A stretch of 7,815 nt of DNA from an uncultured Geobacter sp. (GTDB lineage: Bacteria > Desulfobacterota > Desulfuromonadia > Geobacterales > Geobacteraceae): NCBI GenBank assembly GCA_937886325.1, contig CALABV010000104.1:1-7815 (forward strand), read 5' to 3'. Both the position numbers and the translations under genes were made by a program. A model generated the notes under the pieces. The model searched no databases, was not told the origin of the DNA, and saw only the letters and a program-made list of their open reading frames with translations. Positions 1 through 6,343 of this stretch are shown here, piece by piece (position 1 is the stretch's first letter; the number at the start of each line of letters is the position of its first letter).

Positions 1-1
1 A

Positions 2-15
2 CTTTTCACTTTTCA
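2..15. repeat. 7-bp direct repeat at the mutS2 stop codon
   Basis: Two perfect adjacent copies of cttttca (2-8 and 9-15). Read on the mutS2 strand the unit is TGAAAAG and the first copy starts with the mutS2 stop codon. The window ends here, so more copies may lie outside it. Confidence 0.8.
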
Positions 16-2373
16 CCTGATTCTAACAATAGTCACCCCGCCGCCCCCTTCGAACGCCTCCCCGTCCCGGAACGACTCCACCAGGGGATGGCCGTCCAGG
101 TATTCCCGCACACCCCGCATCAGCGCGCCGGTCCCCTTGCCGTGGACGATGCACACCTCGCCGATGCCGTCCAGGGAGGCGTGGTTGAGGAACGGCTCCA
201 GTTTCTTGAGCGCGTCTTCCACCCGCAGGCCGATGAGGTGGAGCCGGTGCGGGGTCTCTTCCCGCTCCGCTTCCTTTTTTCGCGACCGTTTCGCCGGTTT
301 GGGAGCTGCTCCCGTGCGCTTGCCGATATCCGCCAGGCCGACCTCCAAGTCCTTGCCCGCCGCCTGCAGGCGGATACGGTTCGTCTTCGGGTCCACCGAG
401 CGGACCACCGCGTCAAAGCCGATGGAGCGAACGAAAACCGTGTCCCCTTCACGGACCTGATCCAGGGAGAGGTACGACTCCACGTCCAGTTCCCGGAGCT
501 TTTCCTCAACCCGCTCCTCGACCACGGCCAGCTTCTTCATGGAGGCGCGGCTCCGCTCCCGTTTCGCCTCCTCCAGGATTGCATTCGCCTCCCGCTTCAC
601 CCCCGACACGATCTCCCGCGCCTCGCGGTACGCCTTCTCCAGAGACGCGCGGCGCTCCCGGTCCCATCCGGCCCGGCGCTCTTCCAGGAGGCGCTCCCGC
701 TCCGCGAGGACGCGCTCCCGCGTCCCCAGGTCGTTCAGGGTCTCGTCATAGTGTCTTCGCTGCGCCTTCAGGTCGTCCAGCAGGGCATGGAACTCCGACT
801 CCATCCTCCCCATCATCCCCTGGGCCCGTTCGATGACGGCATCGGGCAGGCCGTAGCGCCGCGCGATCTCCAGGGCGTGGGACTGGCCCGGCTCCCCTTT
901 CTTGAGGCGGTAGAGGGGGGTCAGGGTCTCCCGGTCGAACTCCATGGAGGCGTTCACCATGCCGTCCCGGCGGTGTACGAAACCGACGATGTCGGTGAGG
1001 TGGGTGGTGGCGATCACCAGGGCGCCCGCTTCCTGCAGCTCCTGGAGCACCGAGCAGGCCAGGGCCGCGCCCTGCACCGGTTCCGTGCCGGTCCCCAGCT
1101 CGTCCAGGAGGACGACGCTCCCCCGTCCCGAACGGCGCAGGATCCCGGAGATGTTGGCCACGTGGGCCGAGAAGGTCGACAGGCTGCTCTCGATGGACTG
1201 CTCGTCGCCGATATCCGCCAGCAGGGTGTCGCTGAGGGGGAATACCGACGTCTCGTCCGCCGGCACCGGTATGCCGGACAATGCCATGAGGAGCAGAAGG
1301 CCGGCGGTCTTGAGGGCGATGGTCTTCCCTCCCGCGTTGGGGCCGGTGATGACCATCACCGTGTCGTTTCCGCCCAGGGCCAGGTCCAGGGGAACGATGC
1401 GCGAGGCGCTTCCCTCCCGCTGGAGAAGGAGCAGGATCGGGTGCCGCGCCTGCACCAGGCGGAGCGCGGGGGAATCGCCGATCTCCGGCACCCGTGCGTC
1501 GAGGGAGTCGGCAAACAGGGCGATGCTGTTCAGCATGTCCAGGTGAACCAGGGTCGCCTGCTGGGAGGCGATCTCCGTGGAATCCTCCCGGATCCAGCCG
1601 CAGATCTCCCGCAGGATGCGGATCTCCTCCACCTTCTCCTCGGCGGTGAGGTTTTCCAGCTCGTTGGCCAGCCCGATGATCTCCAGGGGCTCCATGAAGG
1701 CGGTCTCCCCGGAGTTGGACACGTCGTGCACCACCCCCTGCACCACCCCCTGCACCTGCCCCTTTGAGTCCATGCGCACCGGGATGACCCATCTCCCTCC
1801 CCGCTGGGTGACGAAGTCGTCCTGGAGAAAGACGCTGATGTCCCGCTCCCGGACAATCTCCTCCAGGCGCTTGCGAATCCTGGCGGTGAGGGCGCGCTTG
1901 CGGGCCCGCAGGTCGAAGAGGAGGCGGGAGGCGGTGTCAAGGATGTTCCCTTCCGAGTCAAGGGAGCGCTCCAGGGGGTCGAGGATGTCGGGAAAACCGG
2001 TAATGGAGGCCGCCATCTCGCGCAGGAGCGGGATGTCGGCGCGGTATCCCATCTGCCCGGCAACGGCGTCGAGGGTGCCCAGCAGCGGCAGAAAGGAAAC
2101 CAGTTCCAGGGGGGCGAGTACCGCCCCCTCCGGCCGCAGTTTCTCCAGGATCGGAGATACGTCCTCGAAGGGGGATATCCTGAGGGGAACACCCTGGGCC
2201 GTCATGCCCCGGATCTCCCGCACCATGCCGAAACGCCGTCCGATCTCTTCCCGGCCGGAAAGGGGGAGAATTGCGAGCACGGCGTCCCGCGACGCGCTGC
2301 AATGGCACCAGCGGGATATCTCCCGCAAAATCCTGTCGAACTCCAGTGTGCGGACCGCTTCCCTCCGAACCAT
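13..2373 (-). CDS. mutS2: MutS2 family ATPase with C-terminal Smr domain
   Basis: A complete MutS2 of 786 residues, the usual family length. In order: an N-terminal MutS-like core and lever region (about 1-330); an ABC-type ATPase with Walker A GPNAGGKT at 344-351, a signature-like SIESSLSTFS at 393-402, Walker B VVLLDELGTGTEP at 420-432 and the switch His in ATTHLTD (His458); a charged coiled coil (about 515-630); a small KOW/SH3-like segment starting VREGDTVFV (640-648); a Lys/Arg-rich linker; and an Smr domain (about 709-786) with HGKGTGA at 744-750. MutS2 lacks the mismatch-reading domain of MutS; members have been tied to suppression of recombination and, in Bacillus, to splitting collided ribosomes. 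I start at the ATG ending at 2373: it follows GGAGG by 4 nt and gives the family N-terminus (TLEFDRIL). The frame stays open further upstream, but that stretch is an out-of-frame reading of the release-factor gene. Translation is probably coupled to that gene (TGATG). Odd: the Smr LDLR-type motif reads LHLI (711-714). Confidence 0.95.
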   Translation of the reverse strand: MVRREAVRTLEFDRILREISRWCHCSASRDAVLAILPLSGREEIGRRFGMVREIRGMTAQGVPLRISPFEDVSPILEKLRPEGAVLAPLELVSFLPLLGTLDAVAGQMGYRADIPLLREMAASITGFPDILDPLERSLDSEGNILDTASRLLFDLRARKRALTARIRKRLEEIVRERDISVFLQDDFVTQRGGRWVIPVRMDSKGQVQGVVQGVVHDVSNSGETAFMEPLEIIGLANELENLTAEEKVEEIRILREICGWIREDSTEIASQQATLVHLDMLNSIALFADSLDARVPEIGDSPALRLVQARHPILLLLQREGSASRIVPLDLALGGNDTVMVITGPNAGGKTIALKTAGLLLLMALSGIPVPADETSVFPLSDTLLADIGDEQSIESSLSTFSAHVANISGILRRSGRGSVVLLDELGTGTEPVQGAALACSVLQELQEAGALVIATTHLTDIVGFVHRRDGMVNASMEFDRETLTPLYRLKKGEPGQSHALEIARRYGLPDAVIERAQGMMGRMESEFHALLDDLKAQRRHYDETLNDLGTRERVLAERERLLEERRAGWDRERRASLEKAYREAREIVSGVKREANAILEEAKRERSRASMKKLAVVEERVEEKLRELDVESYLSLDQVREGDTVFVRSIGFDAVVRSVDPKTNRIRLQAAGKDLEVGLADIGKRTGAAPKPAKRSRKKEAEREETPHRLHLIGLRVEDALKKLEPFLNHASLDGIGEVCIVHGKGTGALMRGVREYLDGHPLVESFRDGEAFEGGGGVTIVRIR
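1727..1762. repeat. 12-bp tandem repeat inside mutS2
   Basis: Two perfect copies of tgcaccaccccc (1727-1738, 1739-1750) are followed by a third with two mismatches (1751-1762). On the coding strand this gives the repeated peptide QGVVQGVV at about residues 208-215, just before the conserved HDVSNSGETAF segment. The repeat keeps the reading frame. Confidence 0.9.
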
Positions 2374-2750
2374 CACTCCTCCCCGTTTCCCGTACCGTAT
2401 TTCATCTTCGCCCTCTTCCTCCTCTTTGCCTTTCTCTTTGCCGCGGCTTCCCTCTCCCGATCCCCGGCGGTCGCCTCGCCCCGCTGCCGCGCAATCTTTT
2501 CCAGGAGCTCGCGGCGGGCGAGGAACCGGTTCACCGACTGGCTCCGGTCCGTGCCGCACTTCACCTCGATGCCGGTGGGGAGGTGCCGCAGGTAGACGCA
2601 GGTGGAGGTCTTGTTCACGTGCTGCCCCCCCTTGCCCGAAGAGCGGATGAAGCTCTCCGCGAGGTCCTCCTCCCGGACCCCCAGGGCCTCCATCATCTCC
2701 CGCAGCAGCCTGTTTTTCCCTTCGCTCACCGCGAAAGACGGTGTCGCCAT
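2373..2750 (-). CDS. Stand-alone GGQ-domain peptide chain release factor-like protein (MTRFR/ArfB type)
   Basis: 125 residues. The protein is essentially only the RF-1 peptidyl-tRNA hydrolysis domain, with GKGGQHVNKTST at 39-50 (GGQ at 41-43), then HLPTGIEVKC and RSQSVNRFLAR, and a very basic tail (about 97-117, rich in Lys/Arg/Ala). It has no codon-recognition domain, so it cannot read stop codons as RF1/RF2 do. Proteins of this build (ArfB/YaeJ, mitochondrial ICT1 and MTRFR) free nascent chains from stalled ribosomes or split large subunits. From memory, the VKC...RS...NR.LAR stretch and the REAA-K-rich tail resemble MTRFR/C12orf65 more than ArfB. The ATG ending at 2750 has GGAGG 8 nt upstream. 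The stop codon shares one base with the mutS2 start (TGATG), so the two genes form an operon. The fold is secure; the exact subfamily and substrate are inferred. Confidence 0.9.
   Translation of the reverse strand: MATPSFAVSEGKNRLLREMMEALGVREEDLAESFIRSSGKGGQHVNKTSTCVYLRHLPTGIEVKCGTDRSQSVNRFLARRELLEKIARQRGEATAGDREREAAAKRKAKRRKRAKMKYGTGNGEE
2378..2382 (-). promoter_or_regulatory. Shine-Dalgarno of mutS2, inside the release-factor gene
   Basis: GGAGG lies 4 nt before the mutS2 ATG, within the last codons of the release-factor gene. With the TGATG stop/start overlap it decides the mutS2 start and indicates translational coupling by ribosomes finishing the upstream gene. Confidence 0.75.
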
Positions 2751-2760
2751 GGAAATTTCC
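2751..2760. repeat. 10-bp perfect palindrome abutting the release-factor start codon
   Basis: GGAAATTTCC reads the same on both strands and fills the space between the GGAGG Shine-Dalgarno (2759-2763, overlapping by two bases) and the ATG at 2748-2750. It could be a protein-binding half-site pair, a very weak RNA hairpin, or chance. Only the palindrome itself is certain. Confidence 0.6.
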
Positions 2761-2763
2761 TCC
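2759..2763 (-). promoter_or_regulatory. Shine-Dalgarno of the release-factor-like gene
   Basis: GGAGG on the minus strand, 8 nt before the ATG ending at 2750. It fixes the start and excludes the longer out-of-frame reading that begins at 2808. Confidence 0.75.
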
Positions 2764-2818
2764 CCATACCTTTCGCCGCCCTACAATATGACTTATTCTG
2801 TCACACACCTACGCTATG

Positions 2819-2839
2819 CTTTTTTCATCAAGAAAAAAG
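2819..2839. repeat. A/T-rich inverted repeat reaching into a Shine-Dalgarno
   Basis: Left arm CTTTTTTC (2819-2826), loop ATCAA (2827-2831), right arm GAAAAAAG (2832-2839): a perfect 8-bp stem. The right arm ends on the first G of the GGAGG (2839-2843) that serves the plus-strand ORF starting at 2850. The stem is mostly A-U pairs, so it would be weak in RNA. It is not a standard terminator because it lacks a GC-rich stem. Confidence 0.65.
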
Positions 2840-2849
2840 GAGGCATCCC

Positions 2850-3062
2850 ATGGAACCGTTGGTCGTCTTTGGAGCCCTTCTCGTTATGTACTGCGGATAT
2901 CTTGCCGTTCTGGACACCATCCGCGACTGGAAAACCCGGATGCCGGCAAGCCCCGCACAGCGTGAGCCGGTGAAAAAGCGGGCCCCGCTGTTCACCGGAG
3001 CATGCCGACCGCGAACGCCGGGCAGGATAGCCATGGGCAGGCCGCTCCTGCACCGGGCGTAA
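2850..3062 (+). CDS. Small hypothetical single-pass membrane protein
   Basis: 70 residues, the only plus-strand gene candidate I support. I chose the ATG at 2850-2852 because AAGGAGG lies 6 nt upstream, the strongest ribosome binding site in the window. Residues about 3-23 (LVVFGALLVMYCGYLAVLDT) form one hydrophobic segment, probably membrane-spanning. The rest is a basic, Pro/Arg-rich tail without recognisable motifs. The frame is open much further upstream, but only as an antisense reading of the release-factor gene. It is divergent from that operon and convergent with the AsmA gene (38-bp gap). I do not recognise a family. The second half has low-complexity composition and may be the result of a frameshift or of poor conservation, so the end is less certain than the start. 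Confidence 0.55.
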   Translation: MEPLVVFGALLVMYCGYLAVLDTIRDWKTRMPASPAQREPVKKRAPLFTGACRPRTPGRIAMGRPLLHRA

Positions 3063-3070
3063 CCCCGCTC

Positions 3071-3091
3071 CTCGAACCTCGAACCTCGTAC
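3071..3091. repeat. 7-bp tandem repeat in the convergent intergenic gap
   Basis: Two perfect copies of ctcgaac (3071-3077, 3078-3084) and a third with one mismatch, ctcgtac (3085-3091). The repeat fills most of the 38-bp gap between the small plus-strand ORF and the end of the AsmA gene. No hairpin plus T-run terminator is visible in the gap. Confidence 0.8.
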
Positions 3092-3100
3092 CTGCCTTTC

Positions 3101-6100
3101 TTACTGATTAATGATCACCTCGCCCGTATCCGTGATCAATTTCGCGGGCAGGCTGAACAGGCGTTTGAAGATGCCGAACACCCCCTTGGCCATGGACTTG
3201 GCGGTAATGCTCTTCACGGTCGGGTTGTCGATGCTCCCCTTGGCCTCGAAATAGGTGGTGATGAGGCTCTTGTTCTTTCCGGTCAGTATCCAGCCGGCAA
3301 TGGGAATGCGGCTCACCACCTTGTCGACGGTCTGGAGGGGCTTCACCCCGATGGTCGCGTCCACCTGATTCTTCACCAGATCGAACTGGCCCACTATGGA
3401 GATGTTCATGGCTTCACTGTCGATGTACAGGTCCTCGGTCCTCACCACGCCGTCCTTGAAGGAGAAGGTGGCGGTGATGGTGTCGTAGGGCATGCCGCCG
3501 GACACCATATCCGGAAGCTGGAACTTGAAGAGCTGGGAAACGTTGAGGATGGAGAACAGCTTGGAGAGGAGGGCGAATTTCCGCAGGCTTCCATCCTCGC
3601 AGTGGAGGCGCAGATTCCCCAGGGAAGAAGCCTTCACTTCATCCAGCGTGTCCCCTTTGGCGGTCAGCTCTCCTTCCAGCGACAGGGCGCCGGTGAGCTC
3701 CCTGGTTGTTCCCAGGACATGGAGAAGCTTCTCGGCCGCGATTTTTTTGAGATTGACGGATGCCTGGTAGCGGGGGCCGCCCACGGTTCCGAAATCGATC
3801 CTCCCCTTGCCGGAAAAGGTCCCGCCCAGGAGGGAGCATTCCGCATCTTCCAGATAGAGTATCTTCTGCTCGAAGTGGACGCCGGTGCGCAGCTTCCGGA
3901 AGTCCACCAGATGGAAATTGCCCGCCTCTGCCGCGACCCTGGCATTCAGCGACAGTTTCGACGGCCCCCCCTTCCCCGCCTGCTCCCGGTTGAGCGAGGT
4001 GAGGAGCGCCACATCATCCATATCCAGGTAGGACGCGTTCACGGTCAGGTCGGCCTTGGGATTATGCAGGTCGTTCACGGTTCCGCTTACGCGCACCGTC
4101 GAGCGGTTGATGGTGCCGGCCAGGGATTTGATGGTGAGCGTATCATCCCGCAGGGAAACCGATCCGTACACCCGTTGCGCCCGCACCTGCTTTCCAGCGG
4201 AAGACAGCCCCAGATCCGCGAGATCCAGGGACGGTGACGAGAAGATAAGGGAAAACACCGGGGAGGCGAATCCGGTCAGGGTACCGGCCACGGTGACGGG
4301 CGAGTTCCCGATGCGGGCCGTGAGCATGGTGGTCTTCACGGTGTCGCCCTGGAAGACGAGGGTCCCGTTGACGCCGCTTACCGGCTTGACCGGCTCGGAG
4401 GTCTTGAAGGAAACCCCCTTCAAAGCCGCCTCTCCGGACAGGGAAAGGTCCCCTTCCCCCGTGCCTCCGCCCGTTCCCCGGATCGCCAGGCGGACGGCGC
4501 CGGACGGCTGATAGCGGGATATGCGGGGGAAGCGCGGGGCCACTTCCTGCACCGGGAACTCGTTGGACTTCACGCTGAAGGACAGCGGGGCTTTCTCGCC
4601 GGACCGGTACTCGGCCGCGCCGCCGAGCGCCAGGTGCGCCAGGTCGTACTGGAAGGCCGGGACCTTTGTCCCCTTGTCGTTGATGACGGACTGGAAGGAG
4701 AGCCGGTTGGACTGGCCGGCCGGCTTCGCTATCAGGTCCCGGAACGCGTAGGCGGCGGCGGAGAGGTCCCATTTCCCGTTCAGCGAGTAGCCGGTGGTGG
4801 GGCCGCTTCCCTGGAGCGAAAGGGTCGAGTCACCGCTGAAGGAGAGCTTTTTCCCCGCCTCCCGGCCCAGCAGCCAGGCAATCTCCGCCGGCCGGGGCTT
4901 CATGGTCATGGTAAAGGGATATCCGCTCGGCGAGTTGAGGGGATAGTCCGTGATCCTGCCGTCAAGGGTAAAGGGAGAGCCGCCGAAACTGGCGCTCATG
5001 CCGCTGAGGATGAAGTCCTTGCCGCGCATCTCCAGGGAGCCCTTGATGTTGTTGAAGGTCGGCACGTGGGGTCCGTAGCTGAGGAGCCCCCGCTCCGCGG
5101 TCCCCTTGATGTGCAGGACATTGTAGTTCGTCCCTTTCTCCATGTGGGCTATCCGGCTCACCCGGCCCACCAGGCTTCCCTCGTCCACCCGGTAGGTCCC
5201 TCCCATGATGTGCTGCTCGATGTACCGGGACACGTCGTCGGGAATGACGCCGTAGGGGACGTAGCCCTTGAAATCCTCGAACCGGAACGGCGCGATCACG
5301 GCATGGGCATCGATGAACAGGTCGCCGCTGGGGATATCCTTCAGGGAGCATCTCCCCTTTACCTTCAGGGCGTCCACGTTCAGGACAAGGGAGGTGACCA
5401 GGATATCCTTGGGGTTCAGCTCCATCTCGTAGGTGAAGTTCAGGTCCCGGGGCGTCAGGATGGCATGGAAGATGGGCGCATACTCGACGCGGACCCCGCT
5501 AAGCCGCGCCTTCCCCCTGGAGGTGAAGTCGGAGAGCTTCCCCTTGAACTTCGCATCCAGGTTCAACCGTCCGTCAATCCGCTGCATGGGGACATATCCG
5601 CGATAGTAATCCCAGAAATGCCCGCCGTCCAACTCTTCGGTTTCGATGGATCCGGAAAACCAGGTGTCCGTGAACGGTTTTCCCTTTTCGGCGAGGCGCA
5701 TCGCCCCGTCAAGTTTCACCGTACCGGGCTTTCCGCTCTGGGCCACGGATGCCGCCAGCTTCACGCCGGAGCCTTTTCCCCAGAAGCGGTGGCCGGCCAC
5801 GGCCAGTTCGATGTCCCGGAGCTCGGTGACAAGCCCTTCGGGCCGCACCCGCCGGTCCGTGAAACGGATCGAGCCCTGCTTCACCCGTACTCCTTTCACC
5901 TGGAGCGGGGTCCCCTTCCCCTTCTCCTCCAGCAGATCGGCGATGCTCAATACCCCGCCCGCGTCGCGGCTCACCGTGACCGAGGGTTTTTCCAGCACCA
6001 TGCTGCTCAGCACGAGCCGCCGTTCCAGCAGCGGCAGCAGGGAGAGCCTGAAGGTCAGCCGGTCGGCCGTGAGAAACGGCGACGAGCCGTCCTTTTCCAT

Positions 6101-6343
6101 GATGACAATCTTGTTGAAGGTGAAAGAAGGGGTGAAGCGGAAAGAGAAATCCCCGGACTCGTAGATCACGCGCCGGTGCAGGGAGGTCTGCACGGCATCC
6201 AGGATCTGGGAGCGGTAGCTTTCCAGGCGGAGCGCCTTCTGGACGAAAATAGCGCCCCCGCCCACGAGCAGCAGCAGGACTCCGACGATGGTGACGAGGA
6301 GCAGACGGACTGACCAGAGTTTTCTTTCCCGTGTCTTTGTCAT
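3101..6343 (-). CDS. AsmA/YhdP-family inner-membrane-anchored periplasmic protein
   Basis: 1080 residues. A short basic N-terminus is followed by one hydrophobic anchor (about 11-35, LLLVTIVGVLLLLVGGGAIF), placing the rest in the periplasm. The body is a long run of alternating beta-strand patterns typical of the AsmA-like/TamB/YhdP superfamily, whose members form long grooved beta structures and are linked to phospholipid transport to, or homeostasis of, the outer membrane. The region from about 905 to 1045 matches the conserved AsmA-like C-terminal module: an LRKFALLSKLFSILNVSQLF segment, a DGVVRTEDLYIDS strand pair and an IPIAGWILTG loop. A short amphipathic tail (IFKRLFSLPAKLI) ends the protein. 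The ATG overlaps the stop of the pseudouridine synthase gene (ATGA) and has no clear Shine-Dalgarno, which points to translational coupling. The family call is firm; which paralogue (AsmA, YhdP, YdbH-like) and what cargo cannot be decided here. Confidence 0.9.
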   Translation of the reverse strand: MTKTRERKLWSVRLLLVTIVGVLLLLVGGGAIFVQKALRLESYRSQILDAVQTSLHRRVIYESGDFSFRFTPSFTFNKIVIMEKDGSSPFLTADRLTFRLSLLPLLERRLVLSSMVLEKPSVTVSRDAGGVLSIADLLEEKGKGTPLQVKGVRVKQGSIRFTDRRVRPEGLVTELRDIELAVAGHRFWGKGSGVKLAASVAQSGKPGTVKLDGAMRLAEKGKPFTDTWFSGSIETEELDGGHFWDYYRGYVPMQRIDGRLNLDAKFKGKLSDFTSRGKARLSGVRVEYAPIFHAILTPRDLNFTYEMELNPKDILVTSLVLNVDALKVKGRCSLKDIPSGDLFIDAHAVIAPFRFEDFKGYVPYGVIPDDVSRYIEQHIMGGTYRVDEGSLVGRVSRIAHMEKGTNYNVLHIKGTAERGLLSYGPHVPTFNNIKGSLEMRGKDFILSGMSASFGGSPFTLDGRITDYPLNSPSGYPFTMTMKPRPAEIAWLLGREAGKKLSFSGDSTLSLQGSGPTTGYSLNGKWDLSAAAYAFRDLIAKPAGQSNRLSFQSVINDKGTKVPAFQYDLAHLALGGAAEYRSGEKAPLSFSVKSNEFPVQEVAPRFPRISRYQPSGAVRLAIRGTGGGTGEGDLSLSGEAALKGVSFKTSEPVKPVSGVNGTLVFQGDTVKTTMLTARIGNSPVTVAGTLTGFASPVFSLIFSSPSLDLADLGLSSAGKQVRAQRVYGSVSLRDDTLTIKSLAGTINRSTVRVSGTVNDLHNPKADLTVNASYLDMDDVALLTSLNREQAGKGGPSKLSLNARVAAEAGNFHLVDFRKLRTGVHFEQKILYLEDAECSLLGGTFSGKGRIDFGTVGGPRYQASVNLKKIAAEKLLHVLGTTRELTGALSLEGELTAKGDTLDEVKASSLGNLRLHCEDGSLRKFALLSKLFSILNVSQLFKFQLPDMVSGGMPYDTITATFSFKDGVVRTEDLYIDSEAMNISIVGQFDLVKNQVDATIGVKPLQTVDKVVSRIPIAGWILTGKNKSLITTYFEAKGSIDNPTVKSITAKSMAKGVFGIFKRLFSLPAKLITDTGEVIINQ

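Larger units (their letters stand above)
2751..2849. other. Divergent intergenic region
   Basis: These 99 bp separate the minus-strand release-factor/mutS2 operon from the plus-strand small membrane ORF, so promoters for both must lie here or nearby. The stretch is clearly more AT-rich than its surroundings. It holds the release-factor Shine-Dalgarno, a palindrome at 2751-2760 and an inverted repeat at 2819-2839. I found no convincing -35/-10 pair on either strand. Confidence 0.7.

Noticed and set aside
322..1221. 15-bp direct repeat gccgatatccgccag at 322-336 and 1207-1221
   Set aside because: Both copies encode the peptide LADIG within mutS2 and are explained by codon choice; no other repeat structure surrounds them.
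88..1767. Long plus-strand open frame opposite mutS2
   Set aside because: It is antisense to a clear conserved gene, and its composition (His/Arg/Gln/Leu-rich) is what the complement of GC-rich codons gives. No motif or ribosome site.
2374..2808. In-frame extension of mutS2 upstream to the ATG ending at 2808 (145 extra codons)
   Set aside because: It overlaps the whole release-factor-like gene in another frame, is Gly/Arg/Pro-rich without family similarity, and the ATG ending at 2373 has a Shine-Dalgarno and gives the normal MutS2 length.
2788..2820. Possible plus-strand promoter (ATGACT-N16-TACGCT) for the small membrane ORF
   Set aside because: Both boxes are poor matches to consensus; in a short AT-rich stretch this is expected by chance.
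3002..6313. Long plus-strand open frames (3002-4237 and 4634-6313) opposite the AsmA-family gene
   Set aside because: Antisense readings of a well-supported beta-rich protein; no recognisable domains or start signals.
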